A stretch of 64,000 bases of DNA, from positions 124,001-188,000 of the forward strand of contig NZ_BAEG01000073.1 in the NCBI RefSeq assembly GCF_000238915.1, written 5' to 3'. The position numbers were made by a program, and so were the translations under genes. The notes under the pieces are model-generated. The model saw only the letters and a program-made list of their open reading frames with translations. It did no database searches and was not told where the DNA came from. Positions 51,426-59,679 of this stretch are shown one piece after another (within the stretch, counting starts at the first letter, position 1; each line of letters starts with the position of its first letter). This DNA is from Arthrobacter globiformis NBRC 12137. Its GTDB lineage: Bacteria; Actinomycetota; Actinomycetes; Actinomycetales; Micrococcaceae.

Positions 51426-51464
51426 ACCCTCCCGCACCTGAGAGCGGTGCGGGAGGGTTTGTCG
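51420..51464 (-). terminator. Terminator hairpin of the APC permease, 19-bp perfect stem
   Basis: Arms 51420-51438 and 51446-51464 are perfectly complementary, with a 7-nt loop, 30 bp after the permease stop. The stem ends in AAACCC/GGGTTT, so on either strand it carries an A-rich foot and T-rich exit, typical of a bidirectional intrinsic terminator. Its left arm is built from the tandem repeat unit. The remaining 51170-51361 stretch is the putA promoter region. Confidence 0.8.
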
Positions 51465-51493
51465 GCATGGCGCCGGATGACCGATAAAGAGAA

Positions 51494-52954
51494 CTAAACG
51501 GGCGTGTGCATTTCCACGGCCTCGTCGTGACGCGGGCTGTTCGGGTTCATCAGGGAGTGCCGCTTGCCGTAGCCGAAGTAAATCACCAGGCCAATGACGA
51601 GCCAGATGCCGAAACGCAGCCAGGTTTCCCAGTGCAGTTGGAACATCAGGAAGGCGGAGGCCAGCACACCGAATGCGGGGACCACAGGCATCAGCGGCAG
51701 GCGGAAGGTCCGCGGGGCCTCCGGCTTGGTGTAGCGGAAGATGATCACGGAAACGCACACCACCACGAATGCGGCGAGGATGCCGATATTCGTGAGATCG
51801 GCGACGGCCTTGATCGGGAACACGCCGGCCAAAAGGGCCGACGCAATGCCGCCGATCCAGGTCACGCGCTGCGGGGTTCCGTGCCGGTCCGTCTTCGAGA
51901 ACCAGCCGGGGAGGAGTCCGTCGCGGCTCATGGAGAACCACACGCGGGTGACGCCGAGGAGGAAGGTGAGCATCACGGTCAGGATGGACAGCACAGCGAA
52001 GACCGAGATGATGGTGGCGATGACGGGAAGGCCGACGCCCTGGAATGCCGAAGCAAATCCGGCGGCGGGATCGATGTCCTTGTAGTTCTGCATGCCGGTG
52101 AGCACGAGGGTGGCGGCAACGTAGAGCAGCATGGCGATGATGAGGGACAGGACGATGGCCTTGGGCATGTGCTTCTTGCCGTCGGTTGCCTCTTCGGCGG
52201 CGGTACTCATGGCGTCGTAGCCGAACACGGCGAAGAACACGGTGGCCGAGCCGGCCAGGACGGGACCAAAGCCGCTGGGCATGAAGGGGTTGAAGTTCTG
52301 GGTGTTGATGTAGAAGACGCCCAGCCCAATGATGAACAGGATCAAAACAACCTTGATGGCAACGGCAATCAGTTCAAACCGGCCGAAAGTCTTGGTACCG
52401 CGCGAGAGGATCCAGGTCACCAGCAGACAGACCAGGATGGCGGGGATGTTGATGATACCGCCCTTGCCTTCGTCCGCGGTGGATGTCATCCATACGGGCA
52501 TGTGGATCCCGATGCCGGACAGGAACGCGTCGAAGTAGCCGGAGATGCCGATGGCCACCACAGCCACGATGGCGATGTACTCCAACAGCAGGTCCCAGCC
52601 GATGAACCAGCCGACGATTTCGCCCAGGGCCACATAGCCGTAGGTGTATGCAGAGCCGGCGCGCGGGATCATGCCGGCGAATTCTGCGTAGGACAGTGCC
52701 GCTGCGGCCGAAGCCAGGCCGGCGATCAGGAAGGAAATCAGCACCGCAGGCCCGACGCCGGGCGTGTCTGCACTGCCGTGCGCCACGAGTCCGGCCAGCG
52801 AAAAGATGCCGACGCCGATGATGCCGCCGACGCCGATGGCGGTCAGCTGCCACAGTCCGAGGGACTTGAATAGGCCGCTGTGCTTGTTCTCTACTTCGAT
52901 GTCGTCAATGGGCTTGCGCCTCAAGATTGACTGCGAGTGATCTGGTGTACTCAT
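51494..52954 (-). CDS. APC-superfamily amino-acid permease (CAT-like)
   Basis: A 486-residue permease with 12 or more helices. LFKSLGLWQLTAIGVGGIIGVGIFSLAG is the family's first helix with the GVGGIIGxGIF substrate-binding break. YAEFAGMIPRAGSAYTYGYV and FFAVFGYDAMSTAAEEATDG are further APC/CAT signatures. It probably imports cationic or neutral amino acids. AGGAG precedes the ATG. It sits upstream of putA on the same strand, but a strong hairpin separates them, so any proline role is conjecture. A LysR gene diverges from its promoter. Confidence 0.93.
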   Translation of the reverse strand: MSTPDHSQSILRRKPIDDIEVENKHSGLFKSLGLWQLTAIGVGGIIGVGIFSLAGLVAHGSADTPGVGPAVLISFLIAGLASAAAALSYAEFAGMIPRAGSAYTYGYVALGEIVGWFIGWDLLLEYIAIVAVVAIGISGYFDAFLSGIGIHMPVWMTSTADEGKGGIINIPAILVCLLVTWILSRGTKTFGRFELIAVAIKVVLILFIIGLGVFYINTQNFNPFMPSGFGPVLAGSATVFFAVFGYDAMSTAAEEATDGKKHMPKAIVLSLIIAMLLYVAATLVLTGMQNYKDIDPAAGFASAFQGVGLPVIATIISVFAVLSILTVMLTFLLGVTRVWFSMSRDGLLPGWFSKTDRHGTPQRVTWIGGIASALLAGVFPIKAVADLTNIGILAAFVVVCVSVIIFRYTKPEAPRTFRLPLMPVVPAFGVLASAFLMFQLHWETWLRFGIWLVIGLVIYFGYGKRHSLMNPNSPRHDEAVEMHTPV

Positions 52955-53021
52955 CGGGACTCCTGCGTAGGTGCGGCCCCATCATTTCGCCCTGTGATGG
53001 GGGTAACTCAATCTGTTTAGT

Positions 53022-53054
53022 ATGCAAGCAGTGTTGCATTAGATAAAGTGCATA
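53022..53054. promoter_or_regulatory. ATGCAA inverted-repeat cluster in the permease/lysR divergent promoter
   Basis: ATGCAA-N6-TTGCAT (53022-53039) is a perfect inverted repeat, and a further TGCATA half-site lies at 53049-53054. The cluster is in the A+T-rich divergent region between the APC permease and the lysR gene. Multiple half-sites suit a LysR tetramer, though the T-N11-A spacing is not exact. Confidence 0.4.
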
Positions 53055-53111
53055 CTTCTAACCAGTATTCATTAGTCCAGCTATTCATTTGTGCAACCCA
53101 AGGAACAGCCC

Positions 53112-54137
53112 ATGCTTGATGTTCGACGGTTGAGGCTGCTCCGCGAGCTGAAGATCCGGGGCACGCTCGCCGAGGTGGCCGCAGCTCTGCAGTACAGTCC
53201 TTCCTCAGTCTCCCAACAACTGGCCCTGCTTGAGAAGGAAGTTGGGGTGGAACTGCTCAGGAAAACTGGGCGCCGCGTACAACTCACACCGCAGGCCGAG
53301 GTTCTGGTGGCGCATACCGCCCACCTGCTGGAAACGCTGGAACAGGCGGAGGCAGACCTGGCCGCATCGCTGACCACAGTCTCGGGCACCGTGCGGATCG
53401 CCGTCTTCCAGTCCGCCGCACTGGCACTCATGCCGGACGCGCTGACCCGCCTCGCCGCGACCTACCCCGAGGTCCGGATCGAGATGACACAGCGCGAACC
53501 GGAGACGGCGCTGCATGAGACGTGGGCCCGGGACTTCGACCTGGTCATCGCCGAGCAGTATCCCGGCCATGCGGCGCCCCGCTACCCTGAGCTGGACCGT
53601 GTGCGCCTGACGAGTGACGCCATCCGCCTCGCGGTGCCGCCGCCCGCCGAGGGCAGGGCGGAAGTCGGCTCACTCGCAGACACGGCAGAGATGCCCTGGG
53701 TGATGGAACCGCGCGGCGCAGCGTCACGCCACTGGGCCGAGCAGGCCTGCCGGAGTGCAGGCTTCGAGCCCGACGTCCGCTTTGAAACAGCAGACCTCCA
53801 GGCCCAGATCCGCCTGATCGAGTCCGGAAACGCCGTCGCCCTGATGCCGGACCTGGTGTGGACCGGCCGGGGCACCACGGCCCAGCTGCTGGATCTTCCC
53901 GGCAAGCCGAGGCGGACGGTCTTCACGTCCGTGCGGCGCTCCGGGGCGCAGCGCCCCGCCATCCTCGCGGCCCGCGAAATCCTTGCCTCCACCGCCGCCT
54001 CCATCGCGGCTGCCCAGGAAATCGACACTGGCGCGGACGCCTCCGGCGCCCCCACGGCAACGCCGACTACGCCGGCAGCGGCAACGGCAACAGCCACCGC
54101 GGCAGCAGAAGCAGCAGGAGGCGGAGAATCGGTGTAG
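53112..54137 (+). CDS. LysR-family transcriptional regulator
   Basis: A 341-residue LTTR. The HTH is LDVRRLRLLRELKIRGTLAE, LQYSPSSVSQQLALLEKEVG, with GRRVQLTPQAEVLV closing the linker helix. The effector domain (VSGTVRIAVFQSAALALMPD, HETWARDFDLVIAEQYPGHA, RLIESGNAVALMPDLVW) is complete. The last 45 residues are an Ala/Thr-rich tail without homology. The start at ATG 53112 follows AAGGA by 7 nt; an earlier in-frame start lacks one. It diverges from the APC permease and probably regulates it. Confidence 0.92.
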   Translation: MLDVRRLRLLRELKIRGTLAEVAAALQYSPSSVSQQLALLEKEVGVELLRKTGRRVQLTPQAEVLVAHTAHLLETLEQAEADLAASLTTVSGTVRIAVFQSAALALMPDALTRLAATYPEVRIEMTQREPETALHETWARDFDLVIAEQYPGHAAPRYPELDRVRLTSDAIRLAVPPPAEGRAEVGSLADTAEMPWVMEPRGAASRHWAEQACRSAGFEPDVRFETADLQAQIRLIESGNAVALMPDLVWTGRGTTAQLLDLPGKPRRTVFTSVRRSGAQRPAILAAREILASTAASIAAAQEIDTGADASGAPTATPTTPAAATATATAAAEAAGGGESV

Positions 54138-54195
54138 CGGGGGTGTTCCCTGGCTCACAGCCAAGCGTTGACCCCGGCGTTAGACTGTTCACGTT

Positions 54196-54624
54196 ATGAA
54201 TCGCACAATGTTTAAGTCCAAGATCCACCGCGCCACCGTCACGCACGCGGACCTGCACTACGTGGGGTCGGTCACCGTAGACCTGGACCTGCTGGATGCT
54301 GCCGACATCATGCCCGGCGAGCTCGTGGCCATTGTGGACGTCACCAACGGCGCCCGCCTCGAGACCTACACCATCGCCGGCGAGCGCGGTTCCGGTGTCA
54401 TCGGGATCAACGGCGCGGCCGCGCACCTGATGCACGAAAACGACATCGTCATTCTGATCACCTATGCCCAAATGACCACGGATGAGGCCAAGGCCTACAC
54501 CCCCAGGGTGGTCCACGTGGACAAGGACAACAGGATCGTCCAGATCGGCAACGACCCCGCGGAGGGCCACACCACCGGTCTCATGCGCCCGCCGTTCGCG
54601 TTGAACAACGCCACGTGCAGTTGA
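54196..54624 (+). CDS. panD: Aspartate 1-decarboxylase precursor
   Basis: A 142-residue pyruvoyl enzyme making beta-alanine for pantothenate and CoA. The self-cleavage site Gly24-Ser25 in [13 protein letters not shown], Lys9 in [18 protein letters not shown] and the [20 protein letters not shown] block are conserved. The length is normal, with a slightly long C-terminus. TAGACT lies 9 nt before the ATG, giving a very short or absent leader. No other pantothenate gene is in the window. Confidence 0.97.
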   Translation: MNRTMFKSKIHRATVTHADLHYVGSVTVDLDLLDAADIMPGELVAIVDVTNGARLETYTIAGERGSGVIGINGAAAHLMHENDIVILITYAQMTTDEAKAYTPRVVHVDKDNRIVQIGNDPAEGHTTGLMRPPFALNNATCS

Positions 54625-54785
54625 CGGCGCCCCTCGGCTGATCCAGGACAACGGGCTGATCCGGGACACTGGGCCGCCAGAATGGCGAGATCCCTGCCAC
54701 AAGGTGAACCGCCGCTGAATAAATCTGATTAGGCTGGGATGGTGGACGCCCCCGCCTGTAGACCCGAGCCTTCAGAGACACCCGG

Positions 54786-55712
54786 ATGCTAGGCGTCCTC
54801 GCAGGCTTTTTTGTGGTCTGGTCCATCATCCTGGTGGGCATGTTCGTGGGCCGGCGCAAGATCCTGGGCGAGAATGCCCGCCAGGTCCTGAGCGGGCTGA
54901 CCTTCTTCGTGGCCAGTCCCGCGCTGCTCTTCGAGACGCTGAGCAGGGCGAGCCTGCGCGACGTATTCGCGGCACCACTGCTCGTGGCAGCAGTAGGCGC
55001 CGCCGCCACCGCCGCACTGTTCTTTGTCATCGTCAGGTTCCTGCTCAAGCGCAGCATGCCGGAATCACTGATGTCGTCCATGAGCGCATCACTGGCCAAC
55101 TCCGCCAACCTGGGCATCCCGATCGCCGTGTACGTCCTCGGCGACGCCAGCCATGTCGCTCCCCTGCTGATCTTCCAGCTGGCGTTTTTCACGCCGATGT
55201 TCCTCATGGCCCTCGATGCCACCACCAGCTCGCACCGGACCACCCCGCTCCGGTTCGTGATGCTGATCCTGAAGAATCCGATGATCGTCGGTTCGGCCCT
55301 AGGGCTGCTGGTCGCCGCAACGGGCTGGCAGGTTCCGCCACTGGTCCTGGAGCCCATCCACCTGATCGGCGGCGCCGCGATTCCGGCCATGCTGATGGCC
55401 TTCGGCATGAGCCTGAACGGGTCAAAGCCGCTGCAGGCGGCCGCCGGCCGGAGAACCGATGCCCTGCTGGCCAGCGGCTTCAAGCTCTTCGTCCACCCGG
55501 CGATCGCGTATCTCTTTGCACGCTTCGCCCTCGGGCTGGACGGCCCGGCGCTGTTCGCCGTGGTGGTCACGTCCGCCCTGCCCACCGCGCAGAATGTGTT
55601 CGTCGCCGCCAGCCGGTACAAGGCCGGGCTCACGGTCGCGAAGGACACAGTCCTGATCACCACAATCGTGGCCGTGCCTGCGATGATCGGTGTGGCCCTG
55701 CTTCTGGCATAA
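54786..55712 (+). CDS. AEC-family transporter (auxin efflux carrier type)
   Basis: A 308-residue membrane protein with ten hydrophobic segments, of the AEC family (PF03547). GFFVVWSIILVGMFVGRRKI, LTFFVASPALLFETLSRASL, the crossover-like SANLGIPIAVYVLGDASHVA (a conserved N-x-G-x-P) and the C-terminal SALPTAQNVFVAASRYKAGL are diagnostic. Bacterial relatives export malonate, malate or amino-acid-derived anions. A TTAGGCT hexamer near 54734 may be its promoter; two 17-bp imperfect repeats (GGCTGATCC...) precede it. It is followed 53 bp later by the FAD oxidase gene, possibly co-transcribed. Confidence 0.92.
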   Translation: MLGVLAGFFVVWSIILVGMFVGRRKILGENARQVLSGLTFFVASPALLFETLSRASLRDVFAAPLLVAAVGAAATAALFFVIVRFLLKRSMPESLMSSMSASLANSANLGIPIAVYVLGDASHVAPLLIFQLAFFTPMFLMALDATTSSHRTTPLRFVMLILKNPMIVGSALGLLVAATGWQVPPLVLEPIHLIGGAAIPAMLMAFGMSLNGSKPLQAAAGRRTDALLASGFKLFVHPAIAYLFARFALGLDGPALFAVVVTSALPTAQNVFVAASRYKAGLTVAKDTVLITTIVAVPAMIGVALLLA

Positions 55713-55765
55713 CTGCCGCACCATCCCTAACCGCTCCGCGGCTGCCGCCCGAATTGGAGGAAATC

Positions 55766-56887
55766 TTGAACACTACCCTGGACACCGTGATCATCGGAGG
55801 CGGAGCCATGGGCTCCGCTGCCGCCTGGGCGCTTGCCGGCCGGGGGCGCGACGTGACCCTGCTCGAGCAGTTCACTCCGGGCCACCATAAGGGTGCCTCG
55901 CACGGCGCAACCCGGAACCTGAGCCTCTCCTACGCCGAGCCCGAGTACGTCGCCATGCTGGCCGAAACGCTGAAGCTCTGGGCCGAGCTCGAAGACGAGA
56001 GCGGCGAACGGCTGCTGGCGCGCACCGGCCTCGTCAACCACGGGCCCGACCCCCGCCTCGGCGACATTCACGCAGCGCTGAACAGCGCCGGCCTGCGGGC
56101 GGACTTCGTGCCGCTCGCCGAAGCCGGTGAGCGCTGGCGCGGCATCCGCTTCGACCAGCAGGTTCTCCACATGCCCGACGGCGGCCAGCTCAACCCCGAG
56201 GCCGCGCTCCCGGCGTTCCAGCGGCTCGCGGCGGGGAACGGTGCGGCTATTCGGCATGGCGTGAGGGTTGTGGGGCTGGAAATACTCGACGACGGCGTCC
56301 GGCTCACCGTGGACGACGGCGGCAGGACGGAGGTGCTCACCGCCCGGCAGGCGGTGGTCACCGCGGGCGGCTGGACGTCAAAGCTGCTCGCCGGGTCGGT
56401 CTCCACCCCGCGACTGACGGTCACGCAGGAGCAGCCTGCCCACTTCGGCATCACCGATGACGGCGCCACGTGGCCCGGATTCAACCACTTCCCCGGTGAG
56501 GGCTCGGACTACGCCGGCTTCTACTCCCCCGTGTATGGCATGCTGACCCCCGGCGAGGGCGTCAAGGCGGGCTGGCACGGCGTGGGGCCCGTGGTGGACC
56601 CGGACCGGAGGTCCTACCTGCCAGAACCGCGCCAGCGTGCGGCCCTGCAGCAGTACGCGCGGGACTGGCTGCCCGGCGTGGACGCCGACGCCATGACCGA
56701 CATCAGCTGCACCTACACGACCGCCCCGGACCACAACTTTGTCCTGGACCGGATCGGCCCCGTGGTCATCGGGGCAGGCTTCGCCGGGCACGGCTTCAAG
56801 TTCACGCCTGTGGTGGGCCGGATCCTCGCGGACCTTGCCACCGGAGAGGGCCCGGCGCCGGGGATCTTCGCCTCCTCCCGGGCCTAG
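55766..56887 (+). CDS. FAD-dependent oxidase, monomeric sarcosine oxidase / N-methyltryptophan oxidase family
   Basis: A 373-residue flavoenzyme of the DAAO/MSOX family. Dinucleotide-binding VIIGGGAMGSAAAWALAGRG starts at residue 8, GASHGATRNLSLSYAEPEYV binds FAD, and SCTYTTAPDHNFVLDR carries the Cys that attaches FAD covalently in monomeric sarcosine oxidase. GAGFAGHGFKFTPVVGRILA closes the FAD site. It should oxidise an N-methyl amino acid to the amine, formaldehyde and H2O2. I start at TTG 55766 because GGAGGAAA lies just upstream; the TTG 12 nt earlier overlaps that site. It may share a transcript with the AEC carrier. Confidence 0.92.
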   Translation: MNTTLDTVIIGGGAMGSAAAWALAGRGRDVTLLEQFTPGHHKGASHGATRNLSLSYAEPEYVAMLAETLKLWAELEDESGERLLARTGLVNHGPDPRLGDIHAALNSAGLRADFVPLAEAGERWRGIRFDQQVLHMPDGGQLNPEAALPAFQRLAAGNGAAIRHGVRVVGLEILDDGVRLTVDDGGRTEVLTARQAVVTAGGWTSKLLAGSVSTPRLTVTQEQPAHFGITDDGATWPGFNHFPGEGSDYAGFYSPVYGMLTPGEGVKAGWHGVGPVVDPDRRSYLPEPRQRAALQQYARDWLPGVDADAMTDISCTYTTAPDHNFVLDRIGPVVIGAGFAGHGFKFTPVVGRILADLATGEGPAPGIFASSRA

Positions 56888-56908
56888 AGCGGCTTCGCTG
56901 CCTCCACG

Positions 56909-59551
56909 TCAGTTCCGCTGGTGCTGGTCCAGGAGCCGGGCGCAGCGGATGAACCCAAGGTGTGAGTACGCCTGCGGGTGGTTCCCCAGGTGCGTCTCGG
57001 TGCCCGGGTCGTACTCCTCCGGCAGCAGCCCCGTGGGTCCGAACAGATTGACCAGCTGGTCGAACAGGTCCCAGGCCTCGGCGATCCGGCCTACGGCCAC
57101 ATACGCCTCGATCAGCCAGGTGGTGCAGATGTGGAAGCCGCCCTCGAGGCCCGGCAGGCCGTCGTCGTACTTGTACCGGAAGACCGTGGGTCCCACGCGG
57201 AGTTCCCGCTCCACGGCAGTGACGGTGTCCAGGAACCGCTGGTCGTTGGCGTCGAGCAGGCCGGACAGTCCGATGTGCAGGACCGCGGCGTCAAGGTCGG
57301 GGCTGTCGTAGGCGACTGTGTAGGACGCGGCGGTGTGGTCCCATCCCTCGCGGAGCACCTCGTCCCGGATGGTCGCGGCCGTGTCCGCCCAGGCAGGCTC
57401 GGGGCTGCGGCCGTGGCGTGCGGCGGTGCGCAGGGCCCGGTCCAGCGTGACCCAGCACATCACCTTGGTGTAGACGTGGTGCCTCGGTGCGCGGCGCGCC
57501 TCCCAGATGCCGTGGTCCGCCTCATGCCACCGCGTCAGCACGGCACTGGCCATCTGGACCAGCAGCTCCCAGTGCTCGTCCGCCAGCGAACCCCGGGACT
57601 CACTTAGCCCGTGGATCAGCTCGGCAATCGGGCCAAAGACATCCAGCTGGACCTGGTGGTCCGCGGCGTTGCCGATCCGCACGGGACGCGAGCCGGCATA
57701 TCCGGGCAGGCTCTCGATGATGGCCTCCGTGGACAGCGGTGCGCCGGTGACGGAATACAGCGGATGCAGCCATTCCGGCCCCGGGGCATTGGCCAGGATG
57801 CCGGTCAGCCACCTGAGGAAACCGTCCGCCTCCACCGTCGACCCCAGATCCACCAGGGCGCTGACGGTCATGGAGCCGTCGCGCAGCCAGCAGTAGCGGT
57901 AATCCCAGTTGCGGGTCCCCCCAATGCCCTCCGGCAGGGATGTGGTGGGGGCCGCGAGCACCGCGCCGGTGGGCTCGTGGACCAGCGCGCGCAGCACCAG
58001 CGCCGAGCGCCGCACCAGGGACGGTTTGACGGACGGCAGCGTCAGGCCCTGGACCCAGCGGCGGGAATGATGGGCGACGGCGGCCCTGCGGTCCGCTTCG
58101 TCCGTCGCCGCTTCGTCCGCACCGTGCGGGCGCTGGGGCTCCGTGTCACCGCACCGGAGGTTGAGGACAACCGGTCCGTGCTGCAGGTTAACCTCGGCGG
58201 TGGCCGTGGCGTGCCGCCCGTCCGAGGTGATGGTAAAACTGGCATCCGGTGCCAGCAGGATGATGGGGTCGGACGTCCCGACGACGTGAAGCTCGCCGCC
58301 GCGTGCCTCCATGCTGAAGGGGGCATTGGCATAATCCGGCCGGGGTGCGAAGACGATCCGGGCCGCACCGGTGCCGGACAGCACCCGGACCAGGCTGGTG
58401 ATCCCTTCCGGGGCGGGCTCAAGATAGTCGGTCACGGTGACGTCCGCCCACCGTGTTTCCACGATCATCGTGCTGTCGACGTACCGCTGGCCCAAAACCC
58501 GCGACGCCTTGACCGGTTCCACGGAGAAGTGCCCGGCGGCGTCGCCGCCCAGGATGTGGGCAAAGAGGGAGCCCGAGTCCGGCAGCGGGTGGCTCATCCA
58601 GCAGATCTTAGCCTCGGGCGTCACGAGCGCCGTGGAGGAACCGTTCCCGATCATCGAGTGCCGCTCCAGGCCGACGGCGTCCTCACCGAAAAGCCAGGCG
58701 CGGCGCAGCTCAAAGAGGATTCCGAGCACCCGGGCGAACGATTCGGGATCCTTCAGCCGGTGTTTGACCTGCGACGGCAGGTCCCCCACCCACAGCCCCA
58801 TGTCCGGGCCGCGCAGCGTGGCCATGGCCAGTTCGTCGCTGACGGCGTCCCCCGCGTACAGCGCGGCGCTCACCCCCAGGCGTGCCCGCAGGTGGTCCAT
58901 CGCATCGGCCTTGGAGGGCTGCACCACGGACAGGTCCAGGACGGAACCGTCCACGATGAAGAACAGCCCGAGGGCCCGGGCAACCTCCTCGGCCTTCCTG
59001 GCACATTCGGCCGCGACGTCCGGGGCGGCGGACCTGGTATGGACAGAGACCGCGACGGGCTTCCGTTCGATGGTGATTCCCTTGTAGGCGCCCACGGCTT
59101 CGAGCAGCGACTGGTTGGCCTGCTGCAGCACTGACTCGGTGGACAGGGACAGTCCGTGCGCGAATCCCATGTCGAACTCCGCCCCGTGCGAACCCACCAG
59201 GTGGACCTCGGCAGGAAGCCTGGAGACCGCGGCCAGGTCACGCAGCGACCGCCCGGAGATGACGGCGGCGTGCGTGTTGGGCAGGGCGGCCAGGGCCCTG
59301 AGGGCGATGGCCGCGCCACCAAGCGGCAGCGTTTCGGTGGAGATGCCTTCGGCGGCACACAGGGTCCCGCCGTAATTGCAGGCGACGAGCAGCCCCGGCG
59401 TCCGGGCCAGAATCTTCAGTTCGCCGAGCAACTGGGGTGTGAGCCCGTCGTCGGCCGCCTCCGTTTGGACGAAGGCCCGAAGCAGGCCCAGCGGCAGGGA
59501 TTTTGTCAGCAGTGCGGAATCGGCCACCGTCTGGTTGAGCGGAGTTGGCAT
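56909..59551 (-). CDS. Degenerate trehalose-phosphatase-like HAD domain fused to GH15 glucoamylase/trehalase
   Basis: An 880-residue fusion. Residues about 50-290 resemble trehalose-6-phosphate phosphatase, but HAD motif I reads CNYGGTL instead of DYDGTL: the nucleophile Asp is Asn59 and the acid Asp is Gly61. A motif IV-like GDAVSDELAMATL is present. Residues about 295-880 are glycoside hydrolase family 15 (MIGNGSSTALVTPEAKICWM, GGTRNWDYRYCWLRDGSM, and catalytic-base GLLPEEYDPGT), as in glucoamylases and actinobacterial trehalases. The GH15 half looks active; the HAD half should not hydrolyse phosphate and may bind a sugar ligand. The start at ATG 59551 has GAAGGA upstream. Cytoplasmic, no signal peptide. 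Confidence 0.9.
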   Translation of the reverse strand: MPTPLNQTVADSALLTKSLPLGLLRAFVQTEAADDGLTPQLLGELKILARTPGLLVACNYGGTLCAAEGISTETLPLGGAAIALRALAALPNTHAAVISGRSLRDLAAVSRLPAEVHLVGSHGAEFDMGFAHGLSLSTESVLQQANQSLLEAVGAYKGITIERKPVAVSVHTRSAAPDVAAECARKAEEVARALGLFFIVDGSVLDLSVVQPSKADAMDHLRARLGVSAALYAGDAVSDELAMATLRGPDMGLWVGDLPSQVKHRLKDPESFARVLGILFELRRAWLFGEDAVGLERHSMIGNGSSTALVTPEAKICWMSHPLPDSGSLFAHILGGDAAGHFSVEPVKASRVLGQRYVDSTMIVETRWADVTVTDYLEPAPEGITSLVRVLSGTGAARIVFAPRPDYANAPFSMEARGGELHVVGTSDPIILLAPDASFTITSDGRHATATAEVNLQHGPVVLNLRCGDTEPQRPHGADEAATDEADRRAAVAHHSRRWVQGLTLPSVKPSLVRRSALVLRALVHEPTGAVLAAPTTSLPEGIGGTRNWDYRYCWLRDGSMTVSALVDLGSTVEADGFLRWLTGILANAPGPEWLHPLYSVTGAPLSTEAIIESLPGYAGSRPVRIGNAADHQVQLDVFGPIAELIHGLSESRGSLADEHWELLVQMASAVLTRWHEADHGIWEARRAPRHHVYTKVMCWVTLDRALRTAARHGRSPEPAWADTAATIRDEVLREGWDHTAASYTVAYDSPDLDAAVLHIGLSGLLDANDQRFLDTVTAVERELRVGPTVFRYKYDDGLPGLEGGFHICTTWLIEAYVAVGRIAEAWDLFDQLVNLFGPTGLLPEEYDPGTETHLGNHPQAYSHLGFIRCARLLDQHQRN

Positions 59552-59679
59552 GCGCGGCAATCCTTCGGATTATCCCCAATAGGTATTGGACGCCTCAAGT
59601 GTCCGCCGCGGCCGTTTCCCCTGAATATCCCCGTTATTGCGGTCGTGTAACTTTGTGGGCTCTCTTCCTGCCAGCCGGG

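Noticed and set aside
51362..51464. Repeats considered as a CRISPR array
   Set aside because: There are only two units, directly abutting with no spacers, no cas gene is present, and they join a terminator hairpin.
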